DNA from: Ligustrum vulgare
Taxonomy: Eukaryota; Streptophyta; Magnoliopsida; Lamiales; Oleaceae
Assembly: GCA_963555705.1 (NCBI GenBank)
Contig: OY743187.1
Coordinates: 15,142,133-15,206,132, forward strand
Length of the DNA stretch: 64,000 bases
Reading direction: 5' to 3'
The position numbers and the translations under genes were made by a program. The notes beneath the pieces are model-generated. The model saw only the letters and a list, made by a program, of their open reading frames with translations, was not told where the DNA came from and searched no databases. Below are positions 21,647 to 34,837 of the stretch, in pieces. How positions within the stretch are numbered: position 1 is the first letter of the stretch; every line of letters starts with the position of its first letter.

Positions 21647-24007
21647 ATGGAATTAGACACGATTGATAATGTGTTTGTCCCGCAAGTTCCTATGAACTGT
21701 ATTCCAAAACAGGGCAAGAGTTAAATTCGCACCAAGAGCCTACAATTTTTACAATGCATATGCATGTGAGGGGGGCTTAAGTATTCGGAAACAAAATAGT
21801 AAGAAGCACAACAGAACAAATGAAACTTACTGGAAACAATTTGTTTGTTACACGGAAGGTAAGACAAATGAAACCTATCAGTTGCATTGCAAGAATGCAG
21901 TTTTACGGAAAGGGGAAAGAAATAGCGGGCAGACACGTACGAGATGTAATGCAAGATTAATAGTGGTGAAGCAACAGATAGGGGAGTCTTGGTTTGTGAA
22001 ACAGTTTACAGGACAACATAACCATTGCCTTACAACTCCTAGCAGAGTACATTTCTTGAGGTCTCACAGGGTAGTCTCAGCTACGAAGAAGGCATTGACA
22101 CAACAGTTAGGAGAAGCAAATATACCGACTTGTCAAAAATTACGAATTATGGAAATAGATGCAGGAGGGCCATCATCTGTCGGTTTTGGGGGGGAGAGAT
22201 TTAAGGAACTATGAAGCAAAATTACGGGAAGAGCGAAGGGGACACGATGCTGAATCACTTATTGAACATTTTGCATTCCAGAAAGAAAGAGATCCTGATT
22301 TTTACTACGCCTACGAGACTGATTCAGATAATAGGTTTGTTAGGTGTTTCTGGGCAGATAGTGAGTCCCGTAGATCTTATGCATTTTTTGGAGATTGCGT
22401 AGTGTTTGACACAACGTACAATACAAATGAATATGCTATGATTCTTGCGCCTTTTGTTGGAGTGAACAATCATCGACAAACTGTTATATTTGGGTGTGGG
22501 TTGTTGAGCGATAAAACAGCTGCTTCATTTGTTTGGTTGTTGTCGAAATTTGTTGAAGCAATGCCACAAAATAAGACATTGGGTGTGATAATTACAGATC
22601 AAGATGCGACAATTTCAAATGCTATTTCAACTGTCTTGCCTTTCACCTTACACAGGTATTGTTTGTGGCATATTTTGAACAAGTTTGCCAAGAAAATTAA
22701 TGTTATGCTCCACAATGATGAGTACCACAAACTTGTCAATATTGTTAAACAATCTGAGTCCCCAGATGAATTCGAACAACAATGGAATGCTATCACGGAG
22801 ACCATAAATTTGGGTTCAAATGACTGGCTACATACCATGTACCAAATACGTAGTTGATGGGTTCCGGCATATGTGAGACATGTATTCAGTGCAGGGATGT
22901 CCAGTAGCCAAAGATCAGAAAGTGGTCACTCATTTCTTAAGAAGTTTGTAAACAGAAATTGCTCTCTAATTGGATTTCTTGCACGTTTCAATTGGGCGCT
23001 TGCTCATCAGTGTAATGAAGAGCTTTCTGCTACCCATATTGATATCAGCGAGATGCCTCGACTCAATACAAAGTGTTTGATGGAGCAACAAATGGTTCAA
23101 ATCTACACAAAAATATTCCTCCAATTTCAGAAAGAACTCGAAGAGAGTCACTTATACATATGTTCAAAGAAAGTAAGTGAAGGAGATGTTAAAGCGTACA
23201 ATGTAGTCCGTTTTGAGGAAGGAAAAACTTTTGATCGCCATCGAGAGTTAACTTACAATACTGTGACTGACTTTAAGGCTTGTTCTTGTCGCGTGTTTGA
23301 CTTTGAAGGTTGTTCTTGTCGGCATATGATATGTTTTTGGAAAAAAACAGGTGATGCTGGTTGATGATAAGTACATTCTACGACGCTGGACAAAAAATGC
23401 CAAAGAGGAATCTTTGTTCGATGATTCAACTAGATTATCAATTGAAGATGACAACTGTCGATCCTTGATGGCAAGACACGGAACGTTGTCTCATAAGGCT
23501 ACCCTATTGGTCGACCATGCATCTCTTACAGATTCTCGCAGTGCTTTTCTCATCGGCGAGTTTGATCTTTTGTATGCTAGATTACAACATCTCGATGATG
23601 GGTCCCATGCTGGTATGACAAAGTCCTCATCCAGGACTCATGATGTATCACAACATGTTGGTGACCCGAAGCCTGTTCGGGCGAAAGGGTGTGGAAAACG
23701 CCTTAAGGGGTCCAAAGAAATTGCAATGCGATCATCAGGTAGACAATGTGGAATTTGCGATGGTCAAGGACATGACAGGAGACAGCGTCCACATAGACTA
23801 CGAAGCAGGTATTATAGAGCCATGTCTATATTATTGTGCTTTTCATATTCAAGTAGTTGACAAAAAAAAAATTTCAGTGTGAACGCGTCACAAGAGACAT
23901 ATGTACCCGAGGTAGTCATTGAGGGTATGCAAGATGTTGGAGTCGAAGAAGGAACTTATACAAGTCATTGTAGCAGCTACGGTGTTGGGGGGAGTGGATT
24001 TTGGTAG
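21647..24007 (+). pseudogene. FAR1/FHY3-type MULE transposase, broken
   Basis: Domains in order: FAR1 DNA-binding domain (FAPRAYNFYNAYACEGGLSI, about 21720 onward, then CNARLIVV and GQHNHCL); MULE catalytic domain with VVFDTTYNTN, IITDQDATI and LHRYCLWHI; VPAYVRHVFSAGMSSSQRSE holding the likely last acidic residue; SWIM zinc finger CSCRVFDFEGCSCRHM; a zinc-knuckle CGICDGQGHDRRQ whose following Cys is Arg; and a last exon (23878-24007) after an intron 23809-23877 ending GGSGFW. Breaks: a shift near 21717, another in the G7 run at 22186-22192, an in-frame TGA at 22855, and a shift in the T/A runs at 23335-23347. A 5'-UTR intron (about 20957-21643) fits just before the ATG. Two shifts are in homopolymers and could be assembly errors; the TGA is not so easily dismissed. 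Confidence 0.85.
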
Positions 24008-24364
24008 GTATTCATAGGTCAAGTTTATTGATGTAACTTTTGTTTTTGGAAGTAAAAGTAAATATTATGATATGTTTTTGAACAAAGCCTCAAATGTATT
24101 TACTTTCCATTTCCTAGTTATAGGAAAAACAGAGAACTTGTTTAGATTGAATTTCTTTTGTGAGAGGCACAAGTTAGTAATGGAACCTTTGTTATAAGGA
24201 AAAAAGACTCAACTTATTAACTTGTCTCGTTCTTTGACTTTTATATAGTGTAATTGGAGGGAAAAAAAGAGAGTATGGAAACCAACTGATCTTATGAATT
24301 TTTCATTTTCTCAATTCATTCAAGCTGGTAGTAAACTTCATGGTAAAACAAAACAAGCCATATT

Positions 24365-24454
24365 TTGCTAAGATGTGAACAAATCTAGTACTCTGCCAAA
24401 AAATATATATATATATATTTTGGCAGAGTACTAGATTTGTTCACATCTTAGCAA
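24365..24454. repeat. Near-perfect 90-bp hairpin inside the MULE
   Basis: The left arm TTGCTAAGATGTGAACAAAT then CTAGTACTCTGCCAAAA is repeated exactly, inverted, on the right, with an AT-dinucleotide loop of about 16 bases. Arms are 37 bp with no mismatch. It lies between the 3' ends of the two convergent MULE genes. Confidence 0.9.
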
Positions 24455-24460
24455 TATATA

Positions 24461-24487
24461 TGATATATATATATATATATATATATA
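24461..24487. repeat. (AT)n microsatellite
   Basis: An AT dinucleotide run immediately beside the hairpin. Confidence 0.9.
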
Positions 24488-24496
24488 ACAAAGCGA

Positions 24497-24620
24497 GACA
24501 TGAACTTGCAAAACATAAATACTATATTTACCGTCATCCAAAGCCTGTCACTTTACAAGACATGAACTTGCAAAACAAAAATACTACATTTACCATCATC
24601 CAAAGCCTGTCAAAATACGA
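24497..24620. repeat. 62-bp tandem duplication
   Basis: GACATGAACTTGCAAAACA starts at 24497 and again at 24559, both followed by 'aaatacta' and 'catccaaagcctgtca'. Confidence 0.85.
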
Positions 24621-24692
24621 TTTCACACAACAAGCTTTCAAGTTGCCATACAAAATATGAAAATAACACGATTATTTTGGATTTTCCCACAA

Positions 24693-25111
24693 CTACGCAA
24701 TGCAACACCAACATCTCCGAGGCGGACTGACTTCACGTCGAAGTAGAGTTATCTTTTCATTCATCGCCTCCTGCCTTGCCAATAATATCGACATGTTGCA
24801 GTTCAGCTTCGATAATTGTCTTTGCAGCACTTCATTAGTATCGTGTTGACGTCCCGATGTTGCTTGAAGCTCGTCAACCCAATAGAAGCCACGGCACTTG
24901 ACACCATCCTATGTAAACGAACAAAGTATATACTTTAATGTAAAAAAAAAAAAGGAAGGCAAAACTTGATTTCATCAACATAGTGTACCTTTGAATTGTC
25001 GCATTTCCAAAAGTTGCGGTTTGGATTCTTTTCTGTGCACGATGTGTAAAGCGTCATGTTAGACCCGCAACGTGGACAAGATTGTGCACCATTCGTGCTG
25101 GACGTAGACAT
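24693..25111 (-). CDS. GRF-type zinc-finger protein, MULE-borne, two exons
   Basis: Exon 1 is 25111-24989 and exon 2 is 24908-24693, joined in phase 0 across an 80-bp intron with GT (AAG|gtacac) and AG (catag|GAT) borders. The product is 112 aa with no stops. Residues 11-15 are SCPRC, then GSNMTLYTSCTEKNPNRNFW, KC, and after the splice KCRGFYWVDEL. This is the C-x-C ... NR.FW.C ... C.FFWVDE order of the GRF zinc finger. GRF domains bind nucleic acid in known proteins. The C-terminal 60 residues look helical (LQRQLSKLNCNMSILLARQE). It converges on the transposase and starts 690 bp inside the right TIR. The gene is intact while the transposase is broken. Role in transposition is inference. Confidence 0.8.
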
Positions 25112-25801
25112 TCTTGTGGATTCAAAATATAAGTATCTCTATGCCAAACTTGTGCCATCACAAAATCTAACTAAGTGTTCATCACAACAACAAATATGCA
25201 TGGTCTATTGGATCACTATAAGTGGGTTGGCACTTATGAATTATTTCATATACAAATCAAACAAATAGTGCCTAAAATTTACGTAAAATAGTTACCTAAA
25301 CTAGCAAATAGCGGATTATGCCTAAACTAACAATTTCAACATCATGCCTAAACTAGCATTTTGAACATCATGCCTGTTGGACATTATGCCTAAACTAGCA
25401 AAATAGTTACCTAAACTAACAAACAACAACTACCAATTTGAACATCATGCCTGTTGGATTACTATAACAGATTATTTTCAAATTTCCATAATCTTAGGGC
25501 AAATTCTAGAAACGTGAAATTCAGATTACATACAAAACATGAATTCCAGATTGCATAAAATAATTACCCAAGCCAGGAGGAATTAAATTTACGTAAAATA
25601 GTTCCCTAAACTAGCAAATAACTGAGATTAATTTCAAATGGGAATTCCCTATGCGTCTCAAATGTTGGTGCGGTAGGAGATGTACTTTCACATCGATGGC
25701 ATGCAAAGTGGAAGTCAGGGCAGAAGAAAAGGTGGAGGAAGAAGAGTGGAAGACGGGGCAAAATAAAAATCGAATCTAGTTTTTTGGGGGAAGTCAGTGG
25801 T
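25112..25801. other. MULE subterminal non-coding region
   Basis: Likely 5' leader and promoter region of the GRF gene. It contains several loose copies of 'atgcctaaactagca' and 'gaacatcatgcctgttgga' between 25270 and 25460. Confidence 0.5.
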
Positions 25802-26125
25802 AAAAGAAACGTCTGGGGATGTCAGTCGTGGAAGGAGGTCGACCGAAGTTGCACCCATCGGAGGAGGAAAGGGTCGACGCTGGGAAGCCCGACAGGAGTT
25901 GCACTCGTTGACGGTGGTGGATGTATATGAAGAAGAATCAGAAGCGGGGGCTGGGTTCGCTGGTTGGGTTCGGAAGGAAGGGTTCAGATGTTTTTGTGCT
26001 GAAGAAGAAAAGAAGATTTCAATTTTTATTTTGTTGGAGTGGGTCCCAGCCATCCGTCTATGTGGCGTCCAACTCAGCTGTGGGAGTCATATTATTTTCC
26101 CACAGTTGGGAACATATCACTGCTG
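25802..26125 (-). repeat. Right TIR of the MULE
   Basis: Inverted copy of the left TIR, ending AACATATCACTGCTG. It lies upstream of the GRF gene (minus strand) and probably supplies its promoter. Confidence 0.9.
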
Positions 26126-26135
26126 TTAAACTTCA

Positions 26136-26540
26136 AATTCCCAATAATTCAATTTCTTAGAAATCATTTCCTTTATATCCAAAATCCACAATTACTATCA
26201 AACACAACCTAAATTCTCAGGAATTCAATTCCCCGAAATTCTTTTTTATTTATTTATTTTTTTTTTTTATCCAAATTCCACTTTCGCTATTCAATAGACC
26301 TTAGAAAAATTAGTCTTTGTTTGAAAAATTTGTTTAAAAATAATTTTTTTACAACATAATTTCTTAAATTATTTTTTAATCATATATATTTTCTCTATTC
26401 ACTTTTTAACCACGTATTTTACTTAGAAAACATAAAAAAAAATGTTTTTAAACCCAAAAAATTTAACAATCAAGAGGCGAGAAAAAGGACTGTTAACAAG
26501 AAAAACACAAGAAAAGCCTCTTTCCTTATTTTCGTCTGTA
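26136..26540. other. Flanking MITE remnants, no gene
   Basis: AT-rich sequence that continues the MITE interrupted by the MULE, then a degraded copy (about 26310-26470) of the 'TTTGTTTGAAAAA' MITE family. No coding potential. Confidence 0.5.
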
Positions 26541-26839
26541 CTAGTTCTATCACCCGTGGGATGCACGATATTTTAGATATATACACAATATTTAAAGTGA
26601 AGTGTAAAAAATTATACTTGCTAAGAAAAAACTAAATTATAAAATACAGAATATTCTTCATAGATTTGTACATATTTATGAAGTATAAATTAAAAATGAC
26701 AAATTATTTCAAATTCACAAAACCCATAAATCAAAAGTAATGTCTATCAACTGGCACCATTTGAATGTATTTCTTTGGTGGATTTTCTCTTGCAATCAAT
26801 GGATTCACTGACGCAATGTTTCCCAAAGGTATCAACATT

Positions 26840-27314
26840 TGTTCATCATCTGTTTCCACTTCTTCTACTTCTTCGTCTTCTAAGTTGGTGACAATTTGAC
26901 CATCAATCCCTTGAGAGTGCTTAAGGGAACTGTAAGCAAGTGAACCACCACCTGATCCCCCGTTCAAGCTCCTCAATGAACTGCTTGGCAGCCTCAGAAC
27001 TTCCAAATATCATACCATCAGTTGCCTCATCTGATATCAAGTCTTCATGATCAGCTTCTTCATTCATTTGATATTGACCTTCATTAGCAGTTTCTCTAGT
27101 TTTATTTGGCTCAAAACTGGTTTGGGTGTTGATTCCTAGTGGACCCCATATGCCAATTGATCACCAACATTGAACTCGCCATTAGAATCTCCATCTGCTC
27201 CCACTGTTTCACTCAAGAGTCCAACTTCTCTGTCATTGTTAATCTTCATTCCAGTTTCGTTCTCTGACTTACAATATTCTCGACTCCATCAAGGTTTCCC
27301 CTTGAGAGATTATC
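26840..27314 (-). pseudogene. TOC159-like fragment (chloroplast protein-import receptor, acidic domain)
   Basis: After an acceptor TTTCACAG (27315-27322) the minus strand reads acidic sequence (SENETGMKINNDREVG, NGEFNVGDQ). Then comes the conserved TOC159-family block GMIFGSSEAAKQFIEELE and, after a one-base shift, GSGGGS ... SQGIDGQIVT and EEVEEVETDDEQ. In TOC159 this block (IIFGSSEAAKQFL.ELE...RIDGQIVTDSDE) lies at the end of the A domain, before the GTPase domain. No GTPase or membrane domain is here. Frame changes near 27125-27140 and near 26950 show it is dead. The downstream frame to 26731 is not recognised. Confidence 0.65.
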
Positions 27315-27672
27315 CTGTGAAACAACAATTTTGTCTCTTCTCAGGGTGCCATGTCTTAAGGAAAGTAATGATAATAGAGAAGAACTACTAAATCCCTAAC
27401 CACATATCAATAGTTTAACTTAATTGATGGGGTTCTCATTAATGCCACAGAAAAAAAAATCATTCTAAAGTCTATGTTCCATTTCAAAGGAAAAAAATTC
27501 AATTGAAATTAAAAAAATAAACCAAGCACACAAAGATGGAGATACACGTTTGATGGAATTAGCATGTGGCTTGTTATCCATTTCCTGTGCATACAGTGAA
27601 TATATGAACCATAATAGCATTTATACCACAGAATATTAGTATTGGGAAAGCTAGAAAAAAATGAAAAAGTAC

Positions 27673-27858
27673 CTCTGTCACATTGTAGGCGATCACCTTC
27701 TCTCTCTAGCATCCTTATTCTTTTTGCTTCATTGTTTAACCTTTCACTTAGCAATTTTATTTCACGGAGCCAATGTTCTTATTTTTTCCTTGTACAGATA
27801 AGTTGCTTTCTAGTTCCAAGATAAAGCTTTCCTTCTTGGCAAGAGATGATTTCAATTG
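27673..27858 (-). pseudogene. MAD1-like coiled-coil exon fragment
   Basis: The minus strand reads QLKSSLAKKESFILELESNL, then after a one-base shift REIKLLSERLNNEAKRIRML and EREGDRLQCDR, ending at a GAG|gtactt donor. The phrase KLL.ERLN.EA+RI..LEREGDRL is like the coiled coil of plant MAD1 (spindle checkpoint). A long coiled coil can mislead, so another family is possible. No neighbouring MAD1 exons were found. It is a captured and broken exon. Confidence 0.4.
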
Positions 27859-27989
27859 TTGTCAATACAACAAAAATTATAAGCATGGATGAACTCAAAG
27901 AATTTTGCGAAAATACTTAATATAGAAACAGTGGCACATTGTTACTGAACAACAGTTCCACTGCCTATTTCCTTTCCACCATAAAAACT

Positions 27990-28062
27990 CTTGCACTCGT
28001 TCATTTCATGAATAGCATGTTTGAAGCTCTCTTTCTTCTGTAAGTGATGCAATATTATGTAA
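27990..28062 (-). pseudogene. Exon-like coiled-coil fragment, gene not recognised
   Basis: After CTTACAG on the minus strand, the frame KKESFKHAIHEMNECKSFYG then GKEIGSGTVVQ runs to a stop. It looks like an exon by its acceptor and codon sense, but I do not recognise the protein. Confidence 0.25.
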
Positions 28063-29279
28063 CAAAGAAGTAGTTCAAACATAAAAATTGTTGGAAGACC
28101 AAACAGAAATTGTGAAAAGTTTAAAAATCAAGACCTCCAGTGAAACAGTAGTCCCGTGGTCATATGCATAAACATATGGTTGTTCATGTAAGATTTTCAT
28201 CAATTATTCACGCAGCAAATTTAAGTCAAGTAGAAGTAATAATAATCACAAAAAAAGTCATTAGGATAATAGTATAACCAAAGTTCTAACCAACCATCAA
28301 TTATAGCCTTCTAATTTCTAATCAGGATTATTCTGCCCTTTCTTTGTTAGGGCAGTCAGACTTTTTGCATTTTCTTGATAATCAAGCAATTTAGTATCTA
28401 ACTAACATTATTTGCTCGTACTCATCTGGTATCAAATGTGCCCAAACAAAAATAACAAAGAAAAATGAAAAAGGTGATAATCTGAAAATAAAATTAGCCA
28501 AAACAACTAAAACGTGCTTTTTAAAGAACTACTCAGCTCTCATACATGCAAAGGGGGAATATATCGAGGAATTCAAATGCAATTGAAATCTTACAACTAT
28601 AGTAGGAGCCCAAAGAATCCAGAAGGCAACCACAGAGAAAAGACTGTGCTACTGTCCTCCCAGAAGATGCCGACAAGTAGGAGATAATATTTGTAAATAT
28701 CAAAAGAGATATTGTGCCATTCCCAAGCTTTAAATCAATTATTCTTTTCCAATATATTTGTAAAAACTGGACCAAGATTCAACAATATAATTGAAGAAAG
28801 ATCCCACTCAGTACTGAACTCATCAAACAAATAATTTTGGTCTACCTCTATCAATTATAATGTGTTACCAGGATCTCAGTATTCTTGTGAATTAGGCCAT
28901 CTAAATATCTACACAAATATGAAATGACCAACTAAGTAAATTCTTTTCAGATTCAACTAATCCTATTGATGATTCAGGATATAAAAAAGATAAGGACTAA
29001 GGAGATAATCTAAAAGAAGTTTAAAAGAAGAGATCCTTAAACTGATGGTTATCTTTGTCATTAGGGGAAAGGTAAGTTCATCCCTTATGTCAACTCCACA
29101 CATGATTTATTCATAGATTATCTTTTTAAACAGTATAACTCAACCAATATTAAATCAGTGCATATATCAAGATCAAATTAGGACTGAGATGAAATAAATG
29201 TCTATAGTAGAGCAAATAAAATTCAAGTGGGAGGCCAATACCCATTACCAAATAAAATTCAGCTTTGGCATCTATTAAT

Positions 29280-29330
29280 TGCATGTCTCTTGCCACCTGC
29301 TATCAACACTGGAAAACAAAAGATCGAATG
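29280..29330 (-). pseudogene. Exon-like fragment (QVARDMQLIDAKAEFY)
   Basis: A short minus-strand frame with helical composition follows GATAG. It has the same orientation as the other captured pieces. Gene not recognised. Confidence 0.2.
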
Positions 29331-29924
29331 AATTGTCTATAGGAACCATATTTGAAAACTGAACAGAGTCAAATGCTAGAAGCCTCAACATATTATCAAT
29401 TTCTGCCATATTTGCAAACTGAACCAAACTAGAAATGCAGTTGCAAAAAGCTACACCGGATGAAATGCATGAAAATTTTGAAGAATATACTATATAAGTT
29501 TTGACATTTAACTAATTAATCGCATTAAAAAAAATATCAACGGGATTGAAAATTGAAGCCATCCCTTCCGTGACATTGATGACTTCAGTTCTTGCTCGAG
29601 CAACTGTGGTTCTGGTCGGAAAATTGAAGAATTCGCAAAATAAAACCCAAATCGCATCTGCAAAAGAAAAACATAGATATTACAAACTAACAAAAAATTA
29701 TGCAAAGAGGACTTTTGATCTATCAACTACAATAAAGAATGAGAAGATGTCTGCCATTTTTTTTTGTAAGGGTTTTCATTGAGGCGAAATCAAGACCTAA
29801 CGATTTTGCGTTCATCTGTGAGGAATAATAAGATTCAAAGAAGACTACTTGCGTTCAACACCAACCCAAGATGTAAATGACGATCAAAACCGTCGTGAAA
29901 TAGAACGCTAAATTTCTTTCAACT

Positions 29925-30140
29925 TCATGATTTCGAAACATCAGAGATTGGTGTATCACCACTTTTCCCATGTTTCCCAGCAGATCTCTTTGCTCTCGCC
30001 TCGAAAATCGGAGTGAAATTGCCAAAAATTCTTGGAGCAGGGCTAGCAGTTGGCTTGGAAGGAACAGACAGCCTTCTTGGTGGTAATGACGATGAAGGAG
30101 ACGCCGGTAGTGACAATGAAGGAGACAGGGGGTCGGTGCC
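29925..30140 (-). pseudogene. Possible captured 5' exon, Ser/Pro-rich
   Basis: The minus-strand frame SLSLPASPSSSLPPRRLSVP, then SKPTASPAPRIFGNFTPIFE, KHGKSGDTPISDVSKS and stop. It is compositionally like a real low-complexity N-terminus (Ser/Pro then basic). I do not recognise it. A T22 run lies just to its right (30152-30176). Confidence 0.3.
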
Positions 30141-30287
30141 ATGAAGAAGGGTTCGTTTTTTTTTTTTTTTTTTTTTGAAATGGAAGAAGGGTTCGTTTTA
30201 GAATCATTTGTTTATTGCTTGGGGACGAACCAGGAAGGATGAAAGAGAAATATGAAAATGTTATATGTCAATCATTATTTCACATCA

Positions 30288-30368
30288 CAATTTTTAAAAT
30301 AATTAATGCAAATTTGAAAAAGGTACTCATTGCAAATTCAAAAAATGGTACTGTACACATTTGTTTTA
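30288..30368. repeat. 81-bp direct repeat, copy 1
   Basis: CAATTTTTAAAATAATTAAT through CTGTACACATTTGTTTTA is repeated at 31191-31271 with one difference. Confidence 0.9.
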
Positions 30369-30369
30369 G

Positions 30370-30935
30370 GGTTAATAGCACAAAACGTCCCAACGTTTTG
30401 ATTCTTGACGCTAAACATCCCAACCTTTACAATTTTTGGTAGAAAACATCATTTCTGTCAATTTTAACCCCATTTCACCGTTAACTTCAAATTGAACAGT
30501 AAATGTCAATGACATTTTCGTCCAAAAAAAAGCAGCCCATTCATACTTGGGTAATTGGCACAAAACGTCCCTACGTTTGACACTTATTGTGGAAAAACGT
30601 CCATACGTTTATTTTTTTGGCGAATAACGTCCCTACCTTTAAATTTTCTTGTTCATTAGTCCCCAAATTTTACTTTTCTTTCAATTTAGTCATTCCGTAT
30701 TTTATTTAAAGGTAATTGTCTTCAAACGTGTATAACTTTTGATTTACAACTCCGAATTGCACTCCGTTTTTTGCGTTGAACTCCAAATTCAACCATCTTT
30801 CTTATGATGTATCATGTGCTCATTTATTAAACATTTCGTTTTGATTTTTGTATAGTATATACTTATTTTGTTAGGGCATAATTGATTGACGTAAATTGAT
30901 TTCTGTAAATTTTATTGAAACAGTGAAATTTTAAT
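30370..30935. repeat. Dispersed 'cacaaaacgtccc' repeat, related to 19020-19405
   Basis: It starts GGGTTAATAGCACAAAACGT with a second similar start at 30550-30570. From about 30640 to 30930 it follows 19110-19405 phrase by phrase: 'tttctttcaatttagtc', 'tgtataacttttgat.tacaactccgaatt', 'tcttatgatgt.tcatgtgct', 'gacgtaaattgatttctgta'. Non-coding. Confidence 0.65.
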
Positions 30936-31020
30936 TTGAGTGTGTGTTCGGCGGCCAGCGGAATTTATAAATTGGATTTATTTGACTTTGTAATCTTTTT
31001 AAGGTAAAATATTTGGTTAA

Positions 31021-31196
31021 AAATTGGTATGTTTAGCCCCGTTTGAGCCATGTTATAATCTCTAATAACTTTCTGAACAACACATAATTTCTTTCTCCAA
31101 TTTTTAAAAAGTGATTTGAAGAGAGAGAATGTGTGTTGTTCAGAAAGTTATTAGAGATTATAACATGGCTCAAATAGGGGCTAAACATACCAATTT
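31021..31196. mobile_element. Foldback MITE upstream of UBC27
   Basis: Arms of about 70 bp are nearly perfect inverted copies. The left arm starts AAATTGGTATGTTTAGCCCC and contains TTATAATCTCTAATAACTTT. The right arm ends GGGGCTAAACATACCAATTT. The spacer is about 36 bp. It lies about 280 bp before the UBC27 start codon. Confidence 0.85.
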
Positions 31197-31271
31197 TTAA
31201 AATAATTAATGCAAATTTGAAAAAGGTACTCATTGCAAATTCAAAAAATAGTACTGTACACATTTGTTTTA
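31191..31271. repeat. 81-bp direct repeat, copy 2
   Basis: Second copy of 30288-30368; it overlaps the end of the inverted repeat at 31021-31196. Confidence 0.9.
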
Positions 31272-31473
31272 TATATTTAATATTTAATATATTTAATCAT
31301 CAGATATTCGGTCTTTTTTTCTTCAAGGAGATGCTTTTGAGGAGTGAAAAATTCATTTGGGAACTTTTGGAGAGATTTTTCGGAGTCAATATCTTTCTTT
31401 AGGATAATAATAAGATAAAATTGCGCATCATTCTAACCCTTGGAATTGATAATACTCAGAAATAATATTAAGG

Positions 31474-34837
<3,364 letters not shown>

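Larger units (their letters stand above)
20561..26125. mobile_element. Mutator-like element (MULE) with long TIRs, transposase pseudogene and GRF zinc-finger gene
   Basis: This 5565-bp element has about 324-bp terminal inverted repeats beginning CAGCAGTGATATGTTCCCAA. It is flanked by perfect 10-bp target duplications TTAAACTTCA (20551-20560 and 26126-26135), the size expected for MULEs. Inside, on the plus strand, is a FAR1/MULE-type transposase gene (21647-24007). Converging on it from the right TIR is an intact two-exon GRF zinc-finger gene (25111-24693, minus). Both genes would be driven from TIR sequences. A long hairpin lies between the two genes. The two-gene, long-TIR layout recalls MuDR in outline, but the second gene is unrelated to mudrB as far as I can see. 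Confidence 0.9.
26541..30239 (-). mobile_element. Probable Helitron (minus) with TOC159-like and MAD1-like gene fragments
   Basis: Read on the minus strand the 3' end is ATCGTGCATCCCACGGG, TGATAGAA, CTAG|T. This is the hairpin-plus-CTAG pattern of plant Helitrons, with a somewhat decayed stem; CTAG is at plus 26541-26544. A possible 5' end is A|TCCTTCCTGGTTCG (TC at plus 30239-30238), which is only a guess. In between, exon pieces of at least two unrelated host genes lie in the same (minus) orientation as the element, each with remnants of splice borders. That is the usual gene-capture pattern of Helitrons. Confidence 0.45.
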
